A DNA stretch of 64,000 bases from Massospora cicadina (taxonomy: Eukaryota; Entomophthoromycota; Entomophthoromycetes; Entomophthorales; Entomophthoraceae): contig JAKSZP010014447.1 in assembly GCA_022478985.1 (NCBI GenBank), positions 186,001 to 250,000 on the forward strand, given 5' to 3'. A model generated the notes under the pieces. That model worked only from the letters and a program-made list of their open reading frames with translations, made no database searches and was not told the origin of the DNA. Of this stretch, positions 1-11,029 are shown one piece after another (position 1 is the first letter of the stretch; the number at the start of each line of letters is the position of its first letter). Both the position numbers and the translations under genes were made by a program.

Positions 1-1283
1 GGCTTTGATCTTCTGGTTCTCTTGGCAACTCATGCCAGCAGTCTCATCCCATTGTAAGTCTGAAAATCATAGACCAATAAGGTTGATTTTTATATTTGTA
101 TATATTTTATATATTTTTTGTATTTTTCTTTTGCAATGGGACTTTTAACCTACAAAAAGGTTCAGAGCTCCTTTTTTTCCCTTTCATCCAAACTGGTTCC
201 TAGGTATACTCTGACCCGCCATTTATCATGGGTCAAAATCTTATCCTCTTAAGATTTAACCATCTTTTTGGTTCAGTGCTCCTCTTTTAGGACTTAACCA
301 AAATCTCAGGACATAACCATTTAACGGTTCAGAGGTCCTCTGGGAACATTGCAACTATTTTCTCTTAGGCCTAATACTTCCAATTTTTTAGTATTGACCT
401 TATTCACCATACAACCAGCTGCGCTGTTTCTTCATGTATAGGCTACATTTGCTGACTTTGATAATGCTCTTGAATAATTTCATTCATTAGGCTTTCAAAC
501 CTGACTGATTATTCATCCAACAGGTCCTAATTTTATCTCATATTTTGGCAACTGTTGCTTGAATCTTCATATCTCATTAATTAACAGTTCCATTTGATTG
601 TATAGATCATTTTACTTCTAAAAACGATTTTTGGCCTTTGTGGCCATTCAAAACGCTGGAAGTAACTTCACTGGTGGATCTGGAAATGATCCCTTTATCA
701 CACAGATTGATCTGGCCTCGTTAGCTTCTCCAATTTCATCTTGAATAAATGAACTCGTCTCCAGCAATTTCTGCCTATTGATTGAATGTTATTGAGTCAA
801 ACAATTCTCTCCACTATCTTGGATCAATCGTTTCCTGTTTTGACTTCATATCTTCATTAGTATGGCAATCCAATACTCTTAATTGATTGCTTCATATTTC
901 AATTTCAATCTATGTCTCATCTAGTATCTCATCTAAACACTCACTCCTCAGGACTGTTTAAATTGAATCCAATTTCAACCTGAGTTGGCCCTGATGATCC
1001 TCTTAGTCAAATATAGATGTCAGGTGGAACAGGTTTTCTTGTATCACTAGATAGTTCCATACTTAGGCTGCAAGTCCTTTTCCTAAATATTGAGTATCTT
1101 CAATTTAGTTCACTCGGGAGCTCCCCTTATGGGCTGGGTGAATGCAAATAAATGTGATCCACTTCAGGTTCTGTCTTCATTAATGTTACTTTCCTTTAAT
1201 TTATTTCTGAAATTAGAAACATCTTCATATGACATCATGTTCTAATATCTTCTACTCAACTACACCCCTGTAGTGAGCACCAC
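1..1283 (-). mobile_element. Element A interior, internally deleted LTR retrotransposon
   Basis: This is the inside of an LTR element read on the minus strand from the primer site at 1282 down to the window edge. The first ~60 bases after the primer site match the leader of element B (30903-30965). The stretch from about 400 down to 100 matches the end of pol and the post-pol region of B (48770-48990), including a shared block around GTATACCTAGGAACCAG. Thus leader and post-pol region lie only ~0.9 kb apart, against many kilobases in B once its insertions are removed. A short frame at about 375-480 (minus) resembles the end of integrase. What lies between is not recognised. The likeliest reading is an internally deleted, non-autonomous relative of B; the far LTR is outside the window. 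Confidence 0.55.
1265..1282 (-). other. Primer-binding site of element A
   Basis: On the minus strand this reads TGGTGCTCACTACAGGGG, three bases inside the LTR at 1286-2451. It starts with TGG, the complement of a tRNA CCA end. Closely similar sites lie beside LTRs of B (30905-30920), C (44725-44743) and H (54400-54418). Confidence 0.6.
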
Positions 1284-1285
1284 TT

Positions 1286-2451
1286 TGTATAAATTTATAG
1301 GATATTGATTATTCTCAGCCAATAATCCCTATAAATATATTATTTGCACAGGTTCAAGTTTTGTGCAATTCTCTGCATTGTATGATAATTAATATAATCA
1401 GTTTATAATAGTATGGCGACTAAGATCCATAGTTGAATGGAAGTATTATATTTCAGTCCAATGCTTGGCCAGCAATTTATTCTCAAAATACTTATGATGC
1501 CTTGAATAGAGATTTGTTACCTTGTACAACCTAATACAATCTACTCCTATATCCCCGTTTACAATTTCTCATGTTTGACACACAGTTATCAGAAATCCCC
1601 AATTTTAATTCAGCTTCTTCTCTGGATCCCCGCTCAGATCCTTACTCTTTATCTTTAAGTGCCTCCCAATTATTGCACACAGCGATAATATCCCTGAGAG
1701 AAAATAGAACTCAGAATGGATTCCGATAAAGTTTACTGAGCTAATATTCTAGTAAAAGTGATATGATAATTTGTGTTATGGTAAATTATGATCTATCAAA
1801 ATTATGATTATTTATTAGTGAATTTTAGGGAAATTATAATGGGGAATTTGGCGCCCAACTGTCAGTTGGCACCTCCTCAATGAAATGGAAGCTGTTGCTG
1901 TTGAATCACCCATCCTCATCTCAGCAGCGATGATCTTCCCCATCATGGCTAGGATTCTGTCATTGGACATCCTTGAGACCTAAAATGGAAAGAGTTGAGA
2001 AATGTGTCCCTAACGTTTTCCTATCAATCCAAGCAAACCACTCATATTTGGCAAGCGACTTAATTAGGTATTAAAACTTGTTACCCATTATGGCAGGTTG
2101 TGAACCAACTGATCAATTCACTAGTTGCAGGCAGAATCACTCACCTCACAACATACTCCTTAAACTCCTAATTGGTTGGTGATGAAACCTGACTGATCCC
2201 AATTGGTACACCTGATAGTTAATCAACTATAAGAGGCCCCTATTTTGTTGGCAACTATGCCCAATGAGATCTTAAGCATTCATCCAGATCAATCCCCAAT
2301 AGGTCTGACTGGTGATTAACCTAAAATCCCCTGAACATAGTTACCCCAAAATCAGTGTCAACCAATATCCAATTAACCTCACATTAGGGAATTATCTTCT
2401 AGCGATCCCTGGTAATCTAGCCTGCTGGGAATATGGGCAAAAATTCTAACA
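1286..2451 (-). repeat. LTR of element A (B family)
   Basis: A 1.17 kb LTR that aligns, reverse-complemented, with both LTRs of element B (29800-30902 and 50887-51987). Anchors are the block near 1825-1870 with GGCGCCCAAC, the CACCTCACAAC/ACCCATTATGGCAGG blocks at 2090-2160 and the end GGGCAAAAATTCTAACA at 2435-2451. It has the usual TG...CA ends and is far more diverged than the two B LTRs are from each other, so A is an older copy. Confidence 0.75.
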
Positions 2452-3160
2452 GCATTCTTCTCCCAACATTTTCTTAAAATGGCCTCTCAATTATTGAAGC
2501 TGAAATAGAGGTGGCGTTGTATAACTCAAGGCGTTAGGAGTGGATCTGGTGGGTCAATCCTAACTGTTGTTGCATCTCCATGCGGTGGAGAGAGAGCAAC
2601 AACATGTGTTGGTGTAAGGCATGATGCACAAATTGTTGTAGCACAAATACGTATGGTTCACTCCTATATCACTGCTTGATAGCTCTGATAAGGAGTAAAT
2701 TTTGCGCATTTGAATAGTTCAGGTAGAGCTTTTACAACTAGTTCTCCCACCAGGGTTTACAATTTTGCTTAGAAGCTCTCAAATTGTTTAGGCAAAATTG
2801 GGAGCCTGAATTTGATAGATAAATTCATTGGTAACTGAGATAGTTAAAGTCATGGTTGCATAAAACTCTAGTCTTCGTGGTTAAGGTAGCATCAGATCTT
2901 GACTATTGATAGCGACCCATTAGGTTAAACTAATATCTACCTCCATACTGGGAGGGCTGTCTTCTGTGAGATTGTTCATAAAGAAGGTAGGCCTTCACCA
3001 GGAGCCTCATAAGGGCCTGGCAGAAAGCACCAGTTTGTAGGAAATCGTCATCTTCTCTGAAGGTCAGGGCCTTTAAAGGCTGTTGTTTTATTAATCAAAT
3101 GAGATTCCAGCGGAATCTCTTAGGGACTGGGTTCCCTAAGGCAATATCTCAACAGAAATT
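2452..3160 (-). repeat. Fragment of E-family leader and LTR edge
   Basis: The part 2940-3033 matches the gag leader and primer site of element E (25300-25388): a CTTCACCAGG block, then GGCCTGGCAG-AAGCACCAG next to an LTR-like edge. On the minus strand the primer site would read TGGTGCTTTCTGCCAGG. An E-like LTR end (ATATCTCAACA) lies near 3154, far too close for a whole 585-base LTR. This is a truncated scrap of an E-like element. The stretch 2452-2900 shows nothing recognisable. Confidence 0.4.
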
Positions 3161-3659
3161 ATTCGTTGAGGCTACTCTGTTTGCTTCAAACAAGCAGGGT
3201 CTTCTTTATAAAGTCATGCAAAATGATCACTAGTAAATTTTATCTAGGAAATCTGAAGGTATTTTGACTAGTCAAAACTCAGAGATAACTATAGTCCTTT
3301 GAGATACTTGAGATCGCCTATGGGGAGCTTGGAGTGATAGTAGGATTGAATAGGGTAAAATGACCTCTTTTATGATGTGGCAGGAGGCACAGGCTTTTTT
3401 ATTTAACTCTCTTTTGCCAGGGCTGATTCTGGGGGCCTTTGAATGGTAAGATCTTCACCAGCTGACTCAGTGCCTTTGTGAGGAGAATCAGCGGATTCTT
3501 CTGGGTTTGAGTTTTCTATCAACCTTTTTGGTTTATTTATTTGAGTCAGTCTCAATGCTCATTGAATTGGTGGAGCTCCTATGATTGAGTTTCAATTTGG
3601 ACTGGGTTCAAATCTTGCTCATGTCTGGTTTATTCTCATAATTCCTGAAACCTCTGTAT

Positions 3660-6534
3660 TCCTATACAGAGCAAGAAGATAGGCCTTGGAGGTGTGGTTG
3701 GACGATATGCTCCAGAAGGGGTAAATTTCTGGAAATCCTCACCAATTGTGTCCCCAGTTTTTTGCTCAAAGAGTCAATGGTGTGCTGTGGCCGTGCATAG
3801 ACAATGGTTATGTGAATAATGTCACTGTGCATGGCTTCTATCTTCTCACCCTTGAGCAAACCATCAGACAGGTGATTGATAAATCCTGGATGTTTTACAA
3901 ACTCAATTTGGTGAATGCTTTTTAATCAGATCCAAGTATCAGAAGTCCAGGAGTGGCTGACAGCCACTTGGGCCAAGTGAGATTTTTCTATTCTGTGTGA
4001 TACTCCTCAGCCTCAAAAAAGCGCTCACTGCCTTCCAACTATTGATTGACAATGTATTGGACGATCTTTGCTTAACATGCTTGGTGGTGTACATTGACAA
4101 TATTTTGGTGCACGCCCCCACCACTAAACAGCATGAGAGGGACCTTTATGCGGTACTGGAGGCACTGAAGAAGGCTGCTCTTCATTTAAAACCCTTAAAG
4201 TGCGAGCTCTTCAGGGAAGCGGTTACCTTCTTGGGCAACCTTGTCTTGAAGGATGGTTATGCTATATCTTCCAGCTAAATTGAGGTGATCTGTTTCTGAT
4301 GCAAACCCGCCACGCAGAAGCAGCTTCATAGTTTTTTTTGGCATAACTATTTTCTTGAATAAATTCTTACGCACAATCTCTAAGTTGGGTGGCGCCTCTG
4401 CATCATCTGATAGGGAAAATGTTCCATTAAAATGGTTAAAGGATTGCCAACATGCAATCGAGGCAATCAAGGAAGTTTTTGCGGTGCTACCTGTCCTCAA
4501 GCATGCTGATTCCTGTTAGCCTTTTCTTATGACATGCGATGCCTCCGCAGCTGCTGTGGGAGCGGTCCTGCTTCAGTATCACAACGGGGTGGAACATTTC
4601 ATTGCATACTTCTCCTAGAAGCTTTCTTCTGTGGAGCATTTGTGGGCCATTTAAAACAAAGAGCTGGCCACTGTGTCCTGGTCACTCATCCACTGGTTGT
4701 ATCCTTCAAGGTGCACATCATGAAGTGGCTTTCTGTTTGGACCAAAAGCCTTAATGTATTTCCAAAAGCTTCAGAAGTTGGTGCACCATCAGGCTTGGAC
4801 GTTCTGTGACTTGTGTAGTTTTAATTTAAGTTATAAGTTCATAAAGGGCGCGCTAAACATCCTCATCAATCTGCTGAATCATAATCCTTCCATGAGTTTG
4901 AAAAATGGTGTAAACAATGAGTTAACAACGGTGATATCACCTGCACAGATTCTCACCATTGCTCATCTTGAAATTTTTATGGCTGATTGGGTACTGGATA
5001 TGCCGTTGGTATCTTGGGTATTGGCGGTTTAGACCTCCTGACTGGAGGGGCTGAAGCTGTTTGATCAGCTGGGTTTTCTGAGCCACAAGCGTACTCATTT
5101 CTCATTAATGGATGGTTGGACTTTGTTCAGAAGTAGGGTTTATATAATCCACTTACTCCAGGATAACATAATCTCCACTCATCATGATCCCTCAGCAGTG
5201 AGGCACCCAAGGCATAAAAAAGTGCTTCAATCTGATAAAGCGGACATTCAACTGGCTGAGAATCTCTAAAGATATACCAGTGTGGATCACCAATTGCATG
5301 ACATGCGCACATGCTAAGTCTTAGAAATATGGTAAGAAGGGTTTCCTTCAATACCCTATAACAGGCACAAAATCCGTGGACCTCAGTATCCATCAATTTC
5401 ATTGTTGATCCTCCTTGGTTTAATGAACTTGATGCAATTATAGTGGTCATGGACTGCTTTACAAATTCTCCCTTTTTCATCCCTAGTATGCCAGCCATTA
5501 CCTCCAAGGAGACAGCCCAGCTTTTTGTTCATATATTTTCTCAATGTTCAGCATACCTCAGTAGGTGGCAAGTGACCGGAGGCCTCAGCTTATAGCTTGT
5601 TTGGATGGCCATCTTGGCAATATTGTTGAACCAGCCGTTCTGGTACATGACATATCACCCCCCCAGTCCAATAGTCAGATGGAGAGGGTCAACCAGATCT
5701 TCAAGCAGTAGCTTTACTGTCATGCCTCTTACATTCAGAATACCTAGGTTGCTGATATTCCCATAGTGCAGTTCACATACAGCAACGCTGCCCATTTGTT
5801 GGTATGGGTTTCCTTTTACAAAATTACCCTGGTGTATAACCCTCATTCCTTATTGGTCCATGTATTTACTCTAAGTACCTGCCACTGAGGAGCAGATGCG
5901 GCAGATCCAGAGTACCCAATTTCTGGTTTGAAAGCACCTGACTAAGGTAATAAGTGATTACAAGTAGTTTTCAGATTTCAAACGCCTTTGCCAATGAGAT
6001 CAAGGTGGTTTCATTAGTGGTACTAGATATTTGACACTTGTATTTGAAGGTTTTCTTGAAGAAATTTGTGAGCAAGCTTTCCAGTACCCACATGGTGGAT
6101 GGAGGATTTGGGCAACAAGGCCTTCTGGTTGGCCATCACCAAGCATTGAAAGCAGCACCCAGTCTTTCACTTCCTATTTGTCCTCATTTAAGGGGAAGGA
6201 ACCCATCATACCTGAGCTAGTCATGGTTGAGGACTTGGAAGAAGCATAGGTAAATGCCATTCTGGCGTTGCAGAAATCATGTCACTCAGTGCAATACTTG
6301 GTGGCCTGGAAGAGATTTTCTTTCTATGAGAACAGTTGGGTCAGTGTTTATAATTGTGCCAATTGCTGCAAGTTGTTGAAGGCCTTCCACATTGCACGCC
6401 CAGACACTCCCCACTTTCACCATGAGGTTGCTGCCATCTTGGATATAAAGCTACCTAAGGCGCACAAGAATGTTGTGCTCACCCATATTAAAAGTAGTGG
6501 TGCTCCCCGTTTCAACAAGGGAAGAATTATTTAA
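3660..6534 (+). pseudogene. Element D: Ty3/gypsy chromovirus polymerase remnant
   Basis: A decayed pol of a chromodomain-bearing Ty3/gypsy element. Reverse transcriptase spans about 3720-4280: a frame with F-Y-L-L-T-L and K-L-N-L-V-N-A-F, then V-V-Y-I-D-N-I-L-V at about 4085-4115, where the catalytic YVDD-type box has become YIDN, and then F-L-G-N. RNase H is at about 4530-4770 (D-A-S-A-A-A-V-G-A-V-L-L, then N-K-E-L-A). Integrase pieces lie at about 5050-5880. A chromodomain is at about 6220-6430, seen in Q-Y-L-V-A-W-K-R and then S-W-V in one frame broken by a single TAG at 6247. Stops and frameshifts are frequent. Chromodomains of this type direct integration to marked chromatin. No gag and no LTR pair could be assigned. 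Confidence 0.8.
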
Positions 6535-6540
6535 GCCATG

Positions 6541-6720
6541 GGAGCATCCCTACAGCTTGATCAGTAAGAATTCCCACTTTAGACCAAGAAGGGGCATAAG
6601 TCAGACGCCGTCTCTCTTGTTACCATGAGTGAATTGGCCCATGTGGTAGATGAGAGGTGGGTGATGTAATACCCCTTGAAAATCGGCTATTTCCTCATCT
6701 GCTAACCACCCAGTAGTTAG
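6541..6720 (+). repeat. Post-chromodomain segment, copy 1 of 3
   Basis: Directly downstream of the D chromodomain a short coding-like segment contains L-A-H-V-V-D-E-R-W-V-M followed, past one stop, by Y-P-L-K-I. The same segment occurs on the minus strand at 7864-7650 and 9560-9380. It may be the extreme C-terminus of this family's pol or the start of its 3' LTR. From 6720 to 7390 I see no recognisable coding or structural feature. Confidence 0.4.
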
Positions 6721-7390
6721 TGCTTAAAATTTGGGATATTGTCAGGATGAGGTGGAGGTCATAAGTTACTACTAGTAGAGGGTTAATAGTGATCTTCTTC
6801 AACAAGAGGTTTCCAATGTCAGTTTGAGTTTCACTGGTCAAGTTAAATTGGTAACTGGCAAGAATAAATTTTTCAAACTACTCTCAGTCTTGGATATTCT
6901 CATCCGCTGTTCCCCTCCATCACTAATAAGAATGAGCCTGTCCCTGATAGGTATGGGATAATAAACCCCTTCAACACTAATGGGACTTCCCATATTTGGC
7001 CTGGCTATGGGTGCAACCTGCTATCCACCAAAGGAGTCATCACCATTGCACCAAGCACGATCACAGTGGAACTATATTTCTTACAAAAAACTTTGATTTC
7101 AATCCAGCTGTGCAGGTCATATCTAAACTGAGATAAGTAACAATTTAGGGTGTCAATCTGCCGTAGCCATATTGCAAAAGTTATCTTTAACAAAAATGCA
7201 TCTGTTTCTCATTCCATATTAAGTGAACTTATAAGGCAATGGACCCTGACAGGTTCCACTGTTGCTCTTTTAGTTCCCTTTCCTCTTTAGTTAAATAGAA
7301 AATTCTTAACAAAAAATTTAAATTTATTTGTGGGTTTAAAAGTTTGCCAGACAATTAGTGGCTATGATTTCCAATTTTGAGAATTCCTGG

Positions 7391-7864
7391 CTAGTGCTCA
7401 CGGTTGACCAATTCTCTTTGCATCTCACTATAAGGATAGCTGTAACTAAGGTATTCTAGCAGGTGCTTTGGGATGTAACTCATCCTGATTGCCAGCGCAG
7501 TCTTATAGCTATTATCAACATGCTCCATGACATTCTGGCAAGGTGGGAAGCTGCAACCTACCTGTTGGCAATAGCCTCTGGCTACCACCACCTCCTGACA
7601 TACCCCCTATATTCTCTACACCAATTCCTTGGTGGTGGGAAGAAGGGAGACAGGGAAAATCTTCAGGGGGTAGGCTGTCACCCACCTTTCATCCATAACA
7701 TGGGCTAGATTAAACTGGTTGGTGAGGGGGAAGCAGCCTTTTTTGTCCCCTTCTTGAGCCTGAAAGAGAACTCCTCCCAGTTGAGATTCAGGTTTTACTT
7801 CCCAGAATTTACAAGTTACAGTAAGGAGTAGATTCCAACCTAATCCTCTATCTGAGCAGCTCAA
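7391..7864 (-). pseudogene. Minus-strand fragment sharing the D 3' segment, copy 2
   Basis: On the minus strand from 7864 there is an open stretch of about 80 codons containing G-G-V-L-F-Q-A-Q-E-G and then L-A-H-V-M-D-E-R-W-V-T-A-Y-P-L-K-I. The second half matches the segment after the D chromodomain. A further open stretch (7591-7391) follows after stops and matches nothing I know. This is most likely an inverted, truncated copy of the same retroelement family. It carries no catalytic domain, so the family call rests only on the shared segment. Confidence 0.35.
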
Positions 7865-8953
7865 TGGTGAGTTTCTTCCAACCCACCAATTTGAACAATC
7901 AGATTATAAGAAACTTGTATGAAACCATGCCCACCAAATGAAGACTAACTATACAATTAAGTCAAAACCCTCCAGATCTTTACATGCTTAACCTTGTCCT
8001 CTTAGGCCAGAATAAACTCATGAGCTTCTAATTCAAGAATACATACCCTCACTACAAAGGGCTATTTAGTGTTATAAAAGTACTATATTATGAGAACTAC
8101 AACCTAGAGATCCTCAATGGAGTGCCATATTGTCATGACAACAGAAGATAAAGTTTAAACTGGCCTGCCAGTTGTGTTGCAAAAGCACCCAAAAGGTGAG
8201 CCAGAATGCCAATGGCATTGCCACTCAAATGACATTTAAATTAGGTGGGAGATAAGTGATAATGGAGTGCTAATAGGCTGTAAATGTAACAAACAACCTG
8301 GCAAAGAACCAAGCTGTTGCAGCCCCAGAGCCAATGGGCCTGGGTGTAGAGAGTTGTGAGATTGAGAAAAATTTCATAAGGTCCTTGACATTATAAGCCC
8401 AATTGACTATGTAGGGAACCAAAGTTAGCAATATGACTGGAATAACCCAATTAATACAAGGCCCACAGGGACAAATTGTAGATGTTATGGGGGTTTGACA
8501 AGAAAAATTTTGAATCTAAATAAATAAATTTGTGTGCAGGAAGATTTTTAATTAATTTAAAATAAGAAAATTTTCGAATTAATTTCCTCAGTGTGTTACA
8601 ACTGCTTAAATAGACAATTGATTTTGGGGGATATCTTAGGAAAGCATAGGATCAGGGCCCTCAAGATTTGGCCTAACCTGCCAAACTTTGAGTGAGAGAG
8701 GGGAAACACTTATTGTAAACCAACCTGAAAGAAACAGTGGTAGACCTAGTTGCTGTCAGTTCATCCACAAATGCCTGAATTGCAGATTTTCTTTGGTTCT
8801 GATAACTATAGTGATGGCATCTCACTCAATGGGCAGTTGAAACCTTCCAAGGCTACCCCATATATGGGCATTCTTACAAGGTCAGGAACAGGTTTGGGCA
8901 CTCAACCGCCCATGCCCAGTTGCTTTGGCATCCATTTGACTGAGCAGGATCCA
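7865..8953. other. Spacer of unrecognised repeat debris
   Basis: About 1.1 kb with no coding frame that I recognise on either strand. Short T-rich and A-rich runs and a few open stretches under 90 codons are present. Given its neighbours it is probably further retroelement debris. Confidence 0.3.
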
Positions 8954-9560
8954 TTAGATATGGATTTTGATATTTTTTTGGGAGGGTTCCAAACAGATGG
9001 CAATCTTTGATGATGGCCTGATGCCTTTGGCAAGTTCTACCAAAGATTCATTATTAGACATTTTCTTCATCAAAGGTACATGCCCATTGGGCCCTTTTAT
9101 CAATATTTTCATGGAGGATTGTGAACTGGTGGCAACTTTCAATGAAGGCCCAATGCCATCAGTAAGTGTTACTAAATCTTTATCATTTATCACTTTTTTT
9201 ACAGAATATATATGTTTGTTGGGTTTTTTTATCAATGGTTTATGACTGTTGGGTATTGAGGTTGAATATTTGTTGCTGTTAATTGTATTTGGCTCCTTCA
9301 CCCCATACAAATGACAATTCTTCACCAACTCACTATAGATCCCCTCAATTTGCTTTATTAATTCTCTGGATGTAAGAACTGGGGTTGGGGTGGGATCCTC
9401 AAATGGTAATCCATGACCCACCACTCATCCACCACATGAGCAAGGTCACCCTGGGAGATGAGGGGGGCCATCAGCTTTCTTGGCCCCTTCTTGGATGGGA
9501 AAGGGAACACCACCAATTCAAATGGAGGGGGCACTCCCCCAGACTTACATATATTAATCC
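8954..9560 (-). pseudogene. Minus-strand fragment with two 45-residue repeats, copy 3
   Basis: From 9560 to 9390 (minus) the reading D-L-A-H-V-V-D-E-W and then Y-H-L-R-I matches the segment after the D chromodomain. In another frame, 9424-8954 is open for 156 codons but begins with GTG and not ATG, so no real start is visible. This frame holds two tandem units of about 45 residues: the first has K-P-N-K-H, D-G-I-G-P-S and S-S-M-K, the second G-P-N-G-H, K-G-I-R-P-S and P-S-Q-K at matching spacing. The DNA period is about 135 bases (near 8990-9240). I know no family with this unit. It could be a gag-like or accessory product of the D family, or a chance open frame in an internally duplicated stretch. 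Confidence 0.35.
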
Positions 9561-9834
9561 ACCATCAAAGACAATCATCTCAAACTATACCAATAAAAAA
9601 TGAATAAGGGTATTGTCAAACAGTAAAGTAATTTCTTGATATTTAATAAATTTACAACTTAACCATTTGAGAAATATTCATTTACCTTAAGTTCCACCAA
9701 TGATTTTAGAATATTCTAGGCTTAAAAACCCCCTATAAATGGATATAAAAAACCCTTGTTGGTTCCTCAATAAAGATTTTTATTATAAAATTAAAATATA
9801 TATTGTTTAATTTTGCTCAAGATAATAATTTTTC
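9561..9834. other. AT-rich spacer with TATA-like and AATAAA motifs
   Basis: No coding. CTATAAATGGATATAAAA at about 9734-9751 and AATAAAG at about 9770-9776 are spaced as in the R region of a retroelement LTR, so this may be an LTR end. No partner LTR was found in the window. Confidence 0.3.
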
Positions 9835-10045
9835 CCCTGTTGTTTAACAAAACCCAGATGACAAACGTTGACCGCCAGTCTGACAAACCAGGATAATTCA
9901 CTGCTACGTCGGCAACCCATTGCAAATACAACCGAATCTGCTACCCCTGCATCAATGGCTATGATAAGTTGTAGTGATATGGGGCGAACGACAATATTTC
10001 CACCTCTAATTGGCCGGTTTTGATATTTTCCCACTTTGCAGGCAT
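9835..10045 (-). other. CpG-containing coding-like patch upstream of the Erj5 gene
   Basis: This 210-base patch keeps many CpG dinucleotides (AACGTTG, TACGTCGG, GGGCGAACG, GGCCGG), unlike the CpG-poor repeats around it. On the minus strand one frame is open from 10034 to 9807 (75 codons, only a GTG start). Another begins with an ATG at 10045 and runs about 28 codons. I recognise no product in any frame. It could be an exon of a divergently transcribed host gene or part of the Erj5 promoter region. The case rests on composition alone. Confidence 0.25.
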
Positions 10046-10285
10046 TTAATCATCAGCGAGTACAAGCAAACAAATCAAATGCAATAGCCACATGTAAGCA
10101 GCAAGCATATTATAAGTTTAAATAAACGCTAAAGTCGAACAAAATTAAAGCTTTATTTAGCAGCACTTAAGGGTATTATACTTCTCTATATATTTAATAA
10201 CTTTCATATTTACTTTTACCTTATATTTTTAATTCAAGTAATTTTTTCTTGATGATGCTTAAAACTATTAATTTTTAGGATAAAA

Positions 10286-11029
10286 ATGAACTATTTTTGG
10301 TCAATGTTATTGGGGTTAGTGTTTTTAACACACTTTTTGAATGCTTTTGAAAAAGTTGATTATGAAATCTTTGAGCTCCAAGATGAACTCCGTACACAGG
10401 AAGGGCCAGACTCTAATTTGTATAAACTTCTCGGAGTAGAGAGAAGGGAAAAGGTCAAAAAGATTTCCAGAGCCTATAGAAAATTGTCGCTGGAAGTTCA
10501 GTACGTTTTCGATTGTTTTAATATTTGGCTTACTTTTTAATTTCTACTTAGCCCTGACAAAGATTCCAGTGAGAAAGCAACTAAGAGATTTGCGCTTTTG
10601 AGTAACGCTCACAAGATTCTTAAGGATAAACATGGGCGTGAAAGATATGATTTCTTTCTAAAAAATGGGTTTCCTGTCTGGCGTGGTTCCGGTTACATGT
10701 ATCGCAGGCACCGTCCAGGGGTTCTGTTTGCAGTCGTTTTTTTACTTGTTGTAGGAAGTGGTACCCAATATTTAGTTCAGCAGATTTCATATGTTCGCAC
10801 TAAAGAGCGGATAGCCTATGTTATTGAGGAATACACCAAATCGCTGAATCCTAGGGAAGCAAAGAAGCTGCAACAACAAATAGATCGCAAACCTGGAACA
10901 CCTGCGGATCCCAACATTTTACCTCCAGAGCTAGATGCATCCCTTCTTAAAAAGCCAACCGTTTGGGATGTTACGGTTTTTAAATATATTTTTAAATTTG
11001 TGCAAATTAACTGGCCTCACAAAAGATAA
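10286..11029 (+). CDS. ERJ5: Erj5-type ER membrane DnaJ (Hsp40) co-chaperone
   Basis: Exons 10286-10500 and 10552-11029 join to 230 residues. A signal peptide covers residues 1-20 (hydrophobic core M-L-L-G-L-V-F-L). A J domain spans about 43-112, with the H-P-D motif that stimulates Hsp70 at residues 72-74; the histidine codon is split by the intron. After it comes the Erj5 signature F-P-V-W-R-G-S-G-Y (112-120) and R-P-G, then one membrane segment at about 129-148 and a basic C-terminal tail. Known family members place the J domain in the ER lumen, where it recruits the BiP-type Hsp70. The start is the first ATG, gives the signal peptide and follows A-rich sequence. The frame is clean and is the only intact host gene in the window. 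The exact C-terminus assumes no further intron. Confidence 0.92.
10501..10551 (+). other. Spliceosomal intron of the Erj5 gene
   Basis: 51 bases, GTACGT donor and TACTTAG acceptor, with CTTAC as a likely branch site about 19 bases before the acceptor. Removing it restores H-P-D-K of the J domain in frame. Left in, the frame stops at once (exon 1 reads 13 codons on to TAA). Confidence 0.92.

Noticed and set aside
3600..3625. tRNA B-box-like GGGTTCAAATC, also GGTTCAAATCCC at about 26579
   Set aside because: No matching A box, acceptor stem or anticodon arm at the right distance in either place.
6665..6720. TGTAATACCCC as the start of the D 3' LTR
   Set aside because: The related copies at 7660 and 9410 do not keep the TG edge, and no partner LTR was found; left as part of the shared segment.
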